Positions 1 through 6,896 of a stretch of DNA of 11,794 bases are shown here, piece after piece. Where the stretch lies: positions 1 through 11,794 of the forward strand of contig JAHIEZ010000086.1 of assembly GCA_018901355.1 (NCBI GenBank), written 5' to 3'. The position numbers and the translations under genes are program-made. Under the pieces are notes generated by a model that had not been told where the DNA came from, did no database searches, and saw only the letters and a program-made list of their open reading frames with translations. Every line of letters begins with the position of its first letter. Within the stretch, counting starts at the first letter, position 1. This DNA comes from Patescibacteria group bacterium (lineage in GTDB: Bacteria > Patescibacteriota > Microgenomatia > UBA12405).

Positions 1-2
1 AA

Positions 3-191
3 AAACTGGCCGATGTCAAACTTTCTTCGGTTATCAAGCGTTTCCATCATGAGCCTCGTTTTGCCGCTGGTACTAGACGCGACGAAGTGGCCCAGTGTCA
101 AAATCCCCAAGGCCTAAACATCCCCGTCGACAAATTTATCGAAATTTGTTTCACCGCCATGCAAAGTATTTCCACTCAAATTGGTTTATAA
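3..191 (+). CDS. HD-domain hydrolase, C-terminal fragment
   Basis: This reading frame is open from the left edge and ends at TAA 189-191, leaving 62 residues of a gene that begins outside the window. The visible part includes a basic stretch (IKRFHHEPRFAAGTRRDEV), then LGI-like 'GLNIPVDKFIEICFTAMQSI'. This resembles the C-terminus of predicted HD-superfamily metal-dependent phosphohydrolases (COG2316-like), which typically end with 'K.FARGV.R..I..ce.lgi.l.eFi.i.l.AMq'. The catalytic HD residues would lie upstream, so activity cannot be judged. The last codons overlap the TATAAT box proposed for serS. Another frame across this stretch reads into serS but looks non-native. The family call rests only on the tail and is moderate. 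Confidence 0.55.
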   Translation, partial: KLADVKLSSVIKRFHHEPRFAAGTRRDEVAQCQNPQGLNIPVDKFIEICFTAMQSISTQIGL

Positions 192-192
192 T
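187..192 (+). promoter_or_regulatory. -10 box (TATAAT) for serS, probably leaderless
   Basis: A perfect TATAAT covers the last codons and stop of the HD gene and ends seven bases before the serS ATG at 200. A start site 7 bases downstream of the box would coincide with the A of ATG, giving a leaderless mRNA. There is no good -35 hexamer around 164-169, and no TGn immediately upstream. The call rests on the perfect hexamer and its position. Confidence 0.5.
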
Positions 193-199
193 AAAGCTA

Positions 200-1465
200 A
201 TGTTGGATATAAATTTACTCAGAAATCAGCCGGAGCTGGTCAAGACAGCTCTCAAAAACCGTCAAAAAGAACCAAAACTGGTCGATCAGGTGCTTGATAT
301 TGACGGTCAATACCGCCTTATTTTAGCTAAAGCCGAAGACCTCAAGGCTCAACAAAACTCCCTTTCCCGCCAAATTAAGGGCAAGCCCGGTCCCGCACAA
401 ATCAAGCTTGGTACCGCTCTCAAAAATCAAATAAAAGACGTCCGGCCCCAATTGGATCAACTAAAACAAAATCTAACCGATCTTTTAGAACAAATCCCCA
501 ATCTGCCCTCAGATGATACTCCCGTCGGTCAAGACGACAAAAACAATCAGGTTATCAAAACCGTTGGCAAAATTCCCCAGTTTGATTTTCAGCCTCTGGA
601 TCACCTCGCCTTGGGTGAAAAACTGGATATTTTAGATGTTCAAAAAGCCGCCCAAATTTCCGGTTCCCGTTTTGGTTATTTTAAAAATCAAGCCGCCGTT
701 TTAGAGATGGCTGTCATGTTTTATGCTCTTTCCAAACTGGTTAAAAAAGGCTGGACCGCTATGATCCCTCCTGCCATGATCAAAAAAAATTCAGAATGGA
801 AATTAGGCTATAACAGCAATAAAAATCTGGACAATGCCTATTATTCCATTCCCGAAGACGATCTTATTTTTATCAGTAGCTCCGAACATTCTGTCGTTCC
901 CTATCACATGGATGAAATCATCGACCCTTCCCGTTTACCCCTAAAATATGTCAATTTTTCTCCCTGTTTTAGACGCGAATCCGGCACCTACGGCAAAGAC
1001 ACCCGCGGTCTTTTCCGGGTTCATTTTTTCAACAAAGTTGAGATGAATGTTTTCGCTCTGCCCGATCTTAAAGTTTCTGATGCTCTTTGTCAGGAAATGC
1101 TTCAAAACGAAGAAGAATTGATGCAGGAATTTGGTCTGCCTTATCAGGTGGTCGCCGCCTGTACCGGTGATTTACCCCAGCCCAACCGGCGCATGTTTGA
1201 TATCAATTCTTGGTTTCCCGGACAAAACACTTATCGGGAAACTCAATCTTGTAGCAACTGTACCGATTACCAAGCCCGTCGTCTCAACACCAAAACAAAA
1301 ATTGACGGCCAAAATCAATTTGTTCATATCCTCAATGCTACTTTGGTCACAGATAGGGCAGTTTTGGCCATTATTGAAAATTTTCAACAAAAAGATGGTT
1401 CCATTAAAATTCCCCAAGTCCTGCAAACACTTACCGGTTTTGATATCATCAGACCAAGCAAGTAA
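200..1465 (+). CDS. serS: Seryl-tRNA synthetase
   Basis: Class II aminoacyl-tRNA synthetase that charges tRNA-Ser with serine in the cytoplasm. From the ATG at 200 the protein has 421 residues, normal for the family. The frame is also open from 95, but that extension overlaps the HD gene and does not look like SerRS, whereas MLDINLLRNQPE is the typical N-terminus. Residues about 27-105 form the helical tRNA-binding arm. Motif 2 is at 256-281 (CFRRESGTYGKDTRGL then FNKVEM), the SCSN/DYQARR segment at 350-361, and motif 3 at 377-403 with Arg386. The serine-recognition triplet is SSE (227-229) instead of the usual bacterial TAE. Motif 3 reads LNATLVTDR instead of NGSGLAVGR. Both resemble eukaryotic cytosolic SerRS (TSE, LNAT). 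An intrinsic terminator follows the gene. Confidence 0.97.
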   Translation: MLDINLLRNQPELVKTALKNRQKEPKLVDQVLDIDGQYRLILAKAEDLKAQQNSLSRQIKGKPGPAQIKLGTALKNQIKDVRPQLDQLKQNLTDLLEQIPNLPSDDTPVGQDDKNNQVIKTVGKIPQFDFQPLDHLALGEKLDILDVQKAAQISGSRFGYFKNQAAVLEMAVMFYALSKLVKKGWTAMIPPAMIKKNSEWKLGYNSNKNLDNAYYSIPEDDLIFISSSEHSVVPYHMDEIIDPSRLPLKYVNFSPCFRRESGTYGKDTRGLFRVHFFNKVEMNVFALPDLKVSDALCQEMLQNEEELMQEFGLPYQVVAACTGDLPQPNRRMFDINSWFPGQNTYRETQSCSNCTDYQARRLNTKTKIDGQNQFVHILNATLVTDRAVLAIIENFQQKDGSIKIPQVLQTLTGFDIIRPSK

Positions 1466-1483
1466 GTCTTTAGAGGAGCCACT

Positions 1484-1510
1484 CACCCCGCTACGGCGGG
1501 GTGTTTTTTT
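1484..1510 (+). terminator. Intrinsic terminator after serS
   Basis: A perfect 8-bp GC-rich stem (CACCCCGC at 1484-1491 paired with GCGGGGTG at 1496-1503) is closed by the tetraloop TACG, a UNCG-type loop on a C-G pair and therefore very stable. Seven T residues follow at 1504-1510. It begins 18 bases after the serS stop. It is the only convincing terminator in the window. Confidence 0.95.
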
Positions 1511-1513
1511 GGG

Positions 1514-1519
1514 TATAAT
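1514..1519 (+). promoter_or_regulatory. -10 box (TATAAT) for secA, leaderless configuration
   Basis: A perfect TATAAT begins three bases after the terminator T-tract and ends five bases before the secA ATG at 1525. Normal -10 to start-site spacing places the transcript start at or within a base or two of that ATG. The -35 region would fall inside the terminator stem, with no TTGACA there. A GG precedes the box where TGn would be in an extended -10. Confidence 0.65.
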
Positions 1520-1524
1520 AAGCT

Positions 1525-4176
1525 ATGTTTTCTTTTGTAAAAAACTTGTTCAACGACAACACCAGAAGAATTCGTTCTTATCAGCCTTTAATTGATCAAA
1601 TCAACGCTCTCGAGTCAAAATACAAGAAATATTCTGACAAAAAACTAAAATCTCAAACAGTTCTCTTCAAAAAAAATCTAAAAAACGGTAAAAAAGAAGA
1701 TGATATTTTGCCTCAGGCTTTTGCGGTAGTTCGCGAAACTATTCGTCGAACTATCGACGAACGGGCTTATGATGTTCAGTTAATGGCCGCCATTACCCTT
1801 CACCAGGGAGCCATCGCCGAGCAAAGAACCGGTGAAGGCAAAAGCCATGCCGTTATTTTTTCCGCTTATCTAAACGCTCTTTCCGGCAAAGGGGTTCACA
1901 TCATTACCCCCAATGATTATCTTTCTCAGGTCGGTGCCGGTTGGTACCCTCAGGCCCTTCATTTTTTAGGTCTTTCTACTTCTTGTATTATTCACGAGCA
2001 ATCTTTTCTTCTTGACCCCACCTTTGTCAAACCAGAAGAAATTATTGACGATCGCCTGGCCCATCTTCGTCCCATTTCCCGAAAAGAAGCCTATGATGTC
2101 GATGTTACTTATGGCACCAACAACGAGTTTGGTTTTGATTATCTTCGGGATCATATGGCCGGCAGTCTTGATGCTCAAGTTCAGCGTCTTCATCATTACG
2201 CCGTTGTCGACGAGGTAGACTTTGCCCTTATAGACGAGGCCAGGACTCCTCTTATTATTTCTTCTCCCAACTCTCAACCTGTCGATAAATACTATCGTTT
2301 TGCCAAAGTGGCTCAGGAACTTCAACTCACCGACTATATTATCGACGAAAAATCCCGCTCCGCCACTCTGTCTGAATACGGCATTCGTAAGGTTGAACGT
2401 GTTTTGGGGGTCAAAAATCTTTACGAACAGTCTTTTGAAACTATTCACTATATTGAAAACGCCATTAAAGCTCAAACTCTTTTTCACAAAGACAAAGACT
2501 ATGTCGTCAAAGACGGCCAAGTTATTATCGTCGATGAGTTTACCGGTCGTCTCATGGATGGCCGTCGTTGGTCGGATGGTCTTCATCAGGCCGTAGAGGC
2601 CAAGGAGGCAGTCACTGTCCAACAGGAGTCGCAGACCTGGGCCACCATTACCTTTCAGAACTATTTTAGGCTTTATCAAAAACTTTCCGGTATGACCGGT
2701 ACTGCCGCCACCGAAGCCGAAGAATTTCAAAAAATTTACCAGTTGGATGTTGTTACCATTCCTACCAACAGACCCCTAGCCAGAATCGACGACAATGATT
2801 TAATTTTTAAGACTAAAGCCTCCAAGTATGCCGCTTTAGCTACCAGAGTAGGGGAGTTGCATCAAAAAGGTCAGCCGGTTCTAATCGGTACTACCTCCAT
2901 TCAAAACAACCAAATCGTTTCTTCTCTTTTGCACAAAAAAAACATTCCTCATCAGCTCTTAAACGCCAAAAACCACTTGTCCGAAGCTCAAATCATTGCC
3001 GAAGCCGGCAAACTTGGCGCCGTTACCGTCGCCACCAACATGGCCGGTCGCGGAGTCGATATTATTTTAGGTGGCCCCAAAGATGCTCTACCGCCAAAAA
3101 AATGGCAGCAGGATCACGACAAGATTGTTTCTTTAGGGGGCTTAGTTGTTTTGGGTACCGAACGTCACGAATCCCGCCGTATTGACAATCAACTTCGTGG
3201 TCGTTCCGGTCGTCAGGGTGACCCCGGTTTTTCTCAATTTTATGTGGCCTTAGATGATGACTTAATGCGGGTTTTTGGCGGCGATCGTATCAGCACTCTC
3301 ATGACCCGTTTCAACATGCCCGACAATATCCCCCTGACTCACCCCATGGTTTCCCGGGTTTTAGAGCAAATTCAAATTAAAGTCGAGGGCTACAACTTCG
3401 ATATCAGAAAAAACCTAGTTGAATATGACGATGTCATCAACAAACAAAGAAGTATCATTTATGATCTTCGGGACAAGACTCTCAAAAACGACAAATTCCA
3501 TCCCCAAAGAAATCAAAAAGCCGTTTTTTCTTATTTAAAAAAACAAATTCAAGCCATTGTTAAGTTAAATACCGACCCGCAAAATCAACAGCTTGATCTC
3601 AGCCGTGCCCTGCTTGAGTTTTCCGAAATTCTTCCCTTAAACGAAACCAATCGCCAAAAATTAGAAAAACAATTAAAAAAATCAGATAACCAGGTTTCTT
3701 TTTTACTTAAACTACTTCAAGACCAGTGGACTCAAAGATCGGCTTATTTTGGTCAGGAAATCACCGGCAATATTTGCACCTTTGCTCTGGTTGGCACTCT
3801 TGATCCTCTTTGGGTTGACCACCTTACCTCTCTTAACAACCTTCGCGAAAGTGTCGGTCTTCAATCTTATGCCCAAAAAGACCCTTTAATTGAGTATCGA
3901 AAACAAGGCTATCAAATGTTTCAGGATCTTATGGCTAAATTTGAATACAATCTGGCTCGAAAGCTTTTCCGTCTTCAACCTCTCGAATCTCCCCAACCTG
4001 TCGGTCCTGCCGAGGCCAGCGAAGACAGAGGCAAACTCCTCACCCCTCAGGCTGTTCCCTCTGACCCCTCCCCTCTAAAACCCATTGTTTCTTCCCAAGC
4101 CCATGGCCGAAATGACCCCTGTCCTTGTGGTTCCGGCAAAAAATACAAGAAATGTTGTTATCCCAAGTTTGGTTAA
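1525..4176 (+). CDS. secA: Preprotein translocase ATPase SecA
   Basis: Motor ATPase that drives unfolded preproteins through the SecYEG channel at the inner face of the membrane. 883 residues. Walker A is GEGKS (103-107, Ser replacing the usual Thr), followed by the NDYL motif (130-133). YGTNNEFGFDYLRD is at about 196-209, the DEVD Walker B at 229-232 with IDEARTPLIIS after it, then GMTGTA, NMAGRGVDI, and the LRGRSGRQGDPG arginine-finger region. The C-terminus ends in an intact SEC-C zinc motif (Cys866, Cys868, Cys877, Cys878). Two departures stand out: the segment after NDYL reads SQVGAGW where R-D is usual, and residues about 157-185 are an insertion relative to E. coli or B. subtilis SecA. 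It is the first gene after a terminator, so it probably starts a transcription unit. Downstream prfB and ftsEX match a known bacterial neighbourhood. Confidence 0.98.
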   Translation: MFSFVKNLFNDNTRRIRSYQPLIDQINALESKYKKYSDKKLKSQTVLFKKNLKNGKKEDDILPQAFAVVRETIRRTIDERAYDVQLMAAITLHQGAIAEQRTGEGKSHAVIFSAYLNALSGKGVHIITPNDYLSQVGAGWYPQALHFLGLSTSCIIHEQSFLLDPTFVKPEEIIDDRLAHLRPISRKEAYDVDVTYGTNNEFGFDYLRDHMAGSLDAQVQRLHHYAVVDEVDFALIDEARTPLIISSPNSQPVDKYYRFAKVAQELQLTDYIIDEKSRSATLSEYGIRKVERVLGVKNLYEQSFETIHYIENAIKAQTLFHKDKDYVVKDGQVIIVDEFTGRLMDGRRWSDGLHQAVEAKEAVTVQQESQTWATITFQNYFRLYQKLSGMTGTAATEAEEFQKIYQLDVVTIPTNRPLARIDDNDLIFKTKASKYAALATRVGELHQKGQPVLIGTTSIQNNQIVSSLLHKKNIPHQLLNAKNHLSEAQIIAEAGKLGAVTVATNMAGRGVDIILGGPKDALPPKKWQQDHDKIVSLGGLVVLGTERHESRRIDNQLRGRSGRQGDPGFSQFYVALDDDLMRVFGGDRISTLMTRFNMPDNIPLTHPMVSRVLEQIQIKVEGYNFDIRKNLVEYDDVINKQRSIIYDLRDKTLKNDKFHPQRNQKAVFSYLKKQIQAIVKLNTDPQNQQLDLSRALLEFSEILPLNETNRQKLEKQLKKSDNQVSFLLKLLQDQWTQRSAYFGQEITGNICTFALVGTLDPLWVDHLTSLNNLRESVGLQSYAQKDPLIEYRKQGYQMFQDLMAKFEYNLARKLFRLQPLESPQPVGPAEASEDRGKLLTPQAVPSDPSPLKPIVSSQAHGRNDPCPCGSGKKYKKCCYPKFG

Positions 4177-4182
4177 TCAAAA

Positions 4183-5199
4183 ATGACTAATTTTTACCAA
4201 CAAGCCAATCAAATTAAAAAAGAAATAGATTCGGCCAAAAATATTTTACTTCATCTTCACCCCGGCCCCGACGGTGATTCTGTCGGTTCTGTCTTGGCTA
4301 CCTATCATGCCCTAAAACAATTGGGCAAAAAAGTTTCTATTATTTCCGGCGACTCACCCCCTCCGGATTTTTTGTCTCATCTTCCCGGTTTTAAACATAT
4401 TAAATTTCAAAATTATTTTCAAACCGAACTGGAATATTTTGATCTTTTTATTATTCTTGATTCTGCCGATCTCAAATTTATTTCTGACCAAGGTCCGGTT
4501 ATTTTTCCACCCCACCTAAAAACCATCAATATCGACCACCACTCCACCAATCCGGCTTACGCCAATTTAAATCTTGTTGATTCTAATTCTCCCGCCACCT
4601 CTCAAATTCTTTATTCGCTTTTTATCAAATGGGGCATTACTATCGACCAAAAAATAGCCGCCTGTCTTTTAACCGGACTCTACACCGATACTGCCTTCAA
4701 ATACGACTATACCAACTGGCAAACCTTTGACATCGCCGCCAAACTGAGCAAAATTTATCCTCGTTTTCCTTCTCTTTTTTCCAAAGTTGACAACACCAAC
4801 ACTCCCCAAACCATTAAATTAGCCGGCTTACTTCTCTCTTCCGTCCATACTTATTTAAATAATCATCTGGCCATTGCTTCCGTCTCTGCCCAAAAATTAA
4901 AGCAAAACAAGCTTTCAAAATCAGACAGTAAAGGACTGGACGCCACCAATCTCCTTAAATCCGTTTCTGCTTGGCATATCGCCGTTACTCTTTTTGAAAT
5001 TCAGCCAAAATTGGTCAAAGCCAGTTTCCGTACCAATTTACCCCACAAATACAATCTGGCCAAAATTGCTACTACTGTTGGTGATGGTGGCGGTCATTCC
5101 GCCGCCGCCGGTTCTACTCTCAAAATGTCTTTGTCTCAAGCCCAAACAAAAATCGTCAAAACCGTTTCCCGTCTCTATCCTCAAATAGAAAAAAGCTAA
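4183..5199 (+). CDS. nrnA: DHH/DHHA1 phosphoesterase, NrnA-like nanoRNase / pAp phosphatase
   Basis: Predicted Mn-dependent cytoplasmic phosphoesterase that degrades very short oligoribonucleotides and may dephosphorylate pAp. 338 residues, a typical length. The metal-binding residues of the DHH domain are visible: His26 with Asp30 and Asp32 in HPGPDGDSVGS, Asp93 in ILDSAD, the Asp118-His119-His120 triad in NIDHHSTN, and Asp169 in GLYTDT. The C-terminal DHHA1 substrate-binding motif is GDGGGHSAAAGS (300-311). It begins six bases after the secA stop, which suggests co-transcription. No Shine-Dalgarno sequence precedes it. The DHH family also includes c-di-AMP phosphodiesterases and RecJ. The absence of GGDEF-like or transmembrane parts and the overall size favour NrnA, but the exact substrate is inferred. 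Confidence 0.85.
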   Translation: MTNFYQQANQIKKEIDSAKNILLHLHPGPDGDSVGSVLATYHALKQLGKKVSIISGDSPPPDFLSHLPGFKHIKFQNYFQTELEYFDLFIILDSADLKFISDQGPVIFPPHLKTINIDHHSTNPAYANLNLVDSNSPATSQILYSLFIKWGITIDQKIAACLLTGLYTDTAFKYDYTNWQTFDIAAKLSKIYPRFPSLFSKVDNTNTPQTIKLAGLLLSSVHTYLNNHLAIASVSAQKLKQNKLSKSDSKGLDATNLLKSVSAWHIAVTLFEIQPKLVKASFRTNLPHKYNLAKIATTVGDGGGHSAAAGSTLKMSLSQAQTKIVKTVSRLYPQIEKS

Positions 5200-5202
5200 T
5201 TT

Positions 5203-5211
5203 TGCTACTAT
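5203..5211 (+). promoter_or_regulatory. Extended -10 promoter (TGCTACTAT)
   Basis: TGC directly followed by TACTAT lies just after the stop of the DHH gene. A start site near 5218 would give a leader of about 23 bases before the ATG at 5241. The box overlaps a possible TTG start at 5202, which argues against that start. The arrangement resembles the extended -10 at 10087-10095, at almost the same distance from its gene. The surrounding DNA is very AT-rich, so chance matches are possible. Confidence 0.4.
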
Positions 5212-5240
5212 TAATTATTAAATTAAAAATTCACTTTAAA

Positions 5241-5570
5241 ATGAAAAAATCCGCCAAACTTTCCCAAGAACTGCAAAAATTAAATCAAACCTTGGATGGT
5301 CTTAGTCTAAACAAAAGCCGTTTTTTTATCTACAATGCCAATCCTCTAAAATTTGCTTTATACAATTTTATCGCCGGTATTTTCCATTCCCTTGGCTCTC
5401 TTTTCGGCACTGCTGTTATCGCCGTTTTGGTCATTTATTTTGTTTCCCAAATTGATCTGGTCAATCCGGTTGTCAATTGGTTCAATCAAGTCATGACCCG
5501 GCTTGACTGGAACGCCATTATCCCTTCCGTCAACCTTGATGAAAATCTTTTACAACAAGTTCAACCTTAA
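5241..5570 (+). CDS. Small membrane protein, DUF5665-like
   Basis: A 109-residue protein. The N-terminal 30 residues are polar and probably helical (KLSQELQKLNQTLDGL). They are followed by NANPLKFALYNFIAGIFHSLGSLFG and a hydrophobic segment at about 52-70 (TAVIAVLVIYFV). The pattern of a short basic segment, 'NF..GI..lGs.fG', then one hydrophobic helix and an amphipathic tail, resembles DUF5665 proteins, which have no known function. The ATG at 5241 is preferred over an in-frame TTG at 5202, because MKKSAKL is a natural start and a promoter-like box overlaps the earlier codon. The last 32 bases overlap the start of the peptidase gene, which implies translational coupling. Confidence 0.75.
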   Translation: MKKSAKLSQELQKLNQTLDGLSLNKSRFFIYNANPLKFALYNFIAGIFHSLGSLFGTAVIAVLVIYFVSQIDLVNPVVNWFNQVMTRLDWNAIIPSVNLDENLLQQVQP

Positions 5571-6288
5571 ATTTCTTTTAATTTTTTTCTTTTTAATTTG
5601 CCTTTCTTTGGCCTCTTATTTTTATCTTTCTCCCAAACCTGTCATCCCCCCCACTGTCATCCTGAACTTGTTTCAGGATCCTGCCTCACCCACCCCTTCT
5701 CCTTTTCCTCCAAAATATTTGATCAAAACCGAGTTTGTCGAGCAGGCTCCGGAAAAAAACTGGGATCAGCCCTGGCAAGATGCCTGTGAAGAAGCCGCCC
5801 TCTTAACCGTTGATTTTTATTACCAAAACAAAAAGGCCACCCCTTCTTCTGTTCGTCAAGCCATTTTGGACATGATTGACTATGAAACCAAACAGGGTTT
5901 TAGCCATGACATCAATCTTACTCAAATGGCCCAAGTAGCCTCGGCTTATTTAGGTTATCAGACCAAAATTATCAACGACCCCACCCTTTTACAAATCAAA
6001 CAGTTTTTATTGGAAAATACCCCCGTTATCATTCCCGCCAACGGTAAAACTCTCTTTGCCGAAAATCCCAATTTCAACCAAGGTGGCCCCTATTATCATA
6101 ACTTGACTATTTTAGGTTATGACGACAAGTCTTCCCAGTTTATTGTTCACGACGTTGGTACCCGTCGCGGTGCTTATTTTCGCTACTCTTATTCTCTTCT
6201 GCTGGAAAGTATTCATGACCTACCCTCTTCTTTTGACAAAAAAGAAATTAACACTGGCCCCAAAAGAGTTTTAATTTTGTTAAAATAG
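5539..6288 (+). CDS. Membrane-anchored C39-like cysteine peptidase
   Basis: A 249-residue protein with an N-terminal membrane anchor or signal (about 11-30, LLIFFFLICLSLASYFYL). A proline-rich linker (31-60) follows, then a papain-like C39-family domain (about 62-235) predicted to act outside the cytoplasm. Candidate catalytic residues are Gln80 (oxyanion hole) and Cys83 in WQDACEEAA, His187 in YYHNLTILGYD, and Asp205 in VHDVGT. These match the PF13529 pattern, which is common in CPR genomes. The ATG at 5539 is chosen because MKIFYNKF leads directly into the hydrophobic segment. An in-frame ATG at 5503 would only add coding overlap with the upstream gene. The linker contains an in-frame REP-like palindrome encoding VILNLFQDP (40-48). 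The substrate is unknown. No bacteriocin exporter is nearby, so a role as an ABC-transporter leader peptidase is not supported. Confidence 0.85.
   Translation: MKIFYNKFNLKFLLIFFFLICLSLASYFYLSPKPVIPPTVILNLFQDPASPTPSPFPPKYLIKTEFVEQAPEKNWDQPWQDACEEAALLTVDFYYQNKKATPSSVRQAILDMIDYETKQGFSHDINLTQMAQVASAYLGYQTKIINDPTLLQIKQFLLENTPVIIPANGKTLFAENPNFNQGGPYYHNLTILGYDDKSSQFIVHDVGTRRGAYFRYSYSLLLESIHDLPSSFDKKEINTGPKRVLILLK
5656..5683 (+). repeat. REP-like palindromic repeat inside the peptidase gene
   Basis: The core is a perfect inverted repeat: ATCCTGAA at 5659-5666, a 5-base loop CTTGT, and TTCAGGAT at 5672-5679, preceded by GTC. I recognise it as a repeat unit found in many genomes. Spurious reading frames across that unit encode the telltale peptides HPELVSGS and LNLFQDP, and both appear here in different frames. 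Only one copy is in this window. It sits in the linker, where an insertion would be tolerated. Confidence 0.75.
6278..6286 (+). promoter_or_regulatory. Extended -10 promoter (TGTTAAAAT), leaderless cyclophilin gene
   Basis: TGT plus TAAAAT spans the last codons and the first base of the stop of the peptidase gene. It ends exactly five bases before the cyclophilin ATG at 6292, the same spacing as at secA. This predicts a transcript starting at or next to the start codon. Confidence 0.55.
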
Positions 6289-6291
6289 ACC

Positions 6292-6891
6292 ATGTCTCAA
6301 AAAATAATAGTTGGGTTACTTGTTTTTTCCTCTTTTTTTCTTTCGGCCTGTTCTCTTTCTTCTTCCCAAAAAGAAGAAGTCGACCTTGAAAATCAAACCT
6401 CTTTTGATATCATTACCCCAGTCAACGACCAAAATATGACAGAAAACAATCCCGTTTCCGACACCATTGTTGCTCTCAACACCAAATACGGTCAAATCGT
6501 CATCAAGCTTTATCAGGATCTCACTCCCAAAACCGTCGCTAATTTCCTGGACAAAGTAAACGCTGGCTTTTACGATGGCCTTGTTTTCCATCGGGTCGAG
6601 CCCGGTTTTGTTGTCCAAGGCGGAGATCCCCTAGGCAATGGCACCGGTGGTGGTACTATTACTTCCGAAATTAACACCACCCCTTTCGTCCGTGGCAGTC
6701 TTGGCTTGGCCAGGGGTAATATCAAAGAACAAAGCAACAATTCTCAATTTTTCTTTTGTCTTACCAACCAAGCTTGTCAGCATCTTACCGGTGAATATGT
6801 CAATTTTGGCGAAGTTCTTTCCGGCATGGACATCGTTGATCAAATCAAGCCGGGAGACCAAATCCTTTCCGCCGTCACTCAGACCAAATAA
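6292..6891 (+). CDS. Cyclophilin-type peptidyl-prolyl isomerase lipoprotein
   Basis: A 199-residue exported proline isomerase, likely helping to fold secreted proteins at the outer membrane face. Residues 1-20 form a lipoprotein signal ending in the lipobox LSAC (Cys20), so the protein should be acylated and tethered. A flexible linker (21-57) precedes the cyclophilin domain (58-199). Active-site elements are FHRVEPGFVVQGGDP (99-113, catalytic Arg101, Gln109) and NNSQFFFCL (149-157). The position matching Trp121 of human CypA is His164 in CQHLTGEYVNFG, so strong cyclosporin binding is unlikely. Such substitutions are common in bacterial cyclophilins. It lies three bases after the peptidase stop, with its own -10 box, and has no Shine-Dalgarno sequence. 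Confidence 0.93.
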   Translation: MSQKIIVGLLVFSSFFLSACSLSSSQKEEVDLENQTSFDIITPVNDQNMTENNPVSDTIVALNTKYGQIVIKLYQDLTPKTVANFLDKVNAGFYDGLVFHRVEPGFVVQGGDPLGNGTGGGTITSEINTTPFVRGSLGLARGNIKEQSNNSQFFFCLTNQACQHLTGEYVNFGEVLSGMDIVDQIKPGDQILSAVTQTK

Positions 6892-6896
6892 GCAAA

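Noticed and set aside
95..199. N-terminal extension of serS starting at 95
   Set aside because: It overlaps the HD-domain gene in another frame, has no SerRS similarity, and the ATG at 200 gives the standard N-terminus and length.
1966..2730. 254-codon open frame on the minus strand within secA
   Set aside because: It is antisense to highly conserved SecA motifs, shows no recognisable domain and no start signals, and is a by-product of codon bias.
3918..3936. Second copy of the palindromic repeat (TTTCAGGATC in secA)
   Set aside because: Only one arm matches, it encodes normal SecA sequence, and no opposing arm exists nearby.
4170..4182. TGGTTAATC as an extended -10 for the DHH gene
   Set aside because: The hexamer is a poor match and the spacing is only four bases. 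Read-through from secA is likelier.
5202..5240. TTG start at 5202 for the small membrane protein
   Set aside because: It adds 13 unremarkable residues, and a promoter-like box overlaps it. ATG 5241 gives a natural start.
5503..5538. Earlier ATG at 5503 for the peptidase
   Set aside because: It only lengthens the overlap with the upstream gene. The ATG at 5539 leads directly to the membrane anchor.
5598..5789. 63-codon frame containing HPELVSGS
   Set aside because: It is a spurious frame typical of the palindromic repeat. The peptidase frame is the real one.
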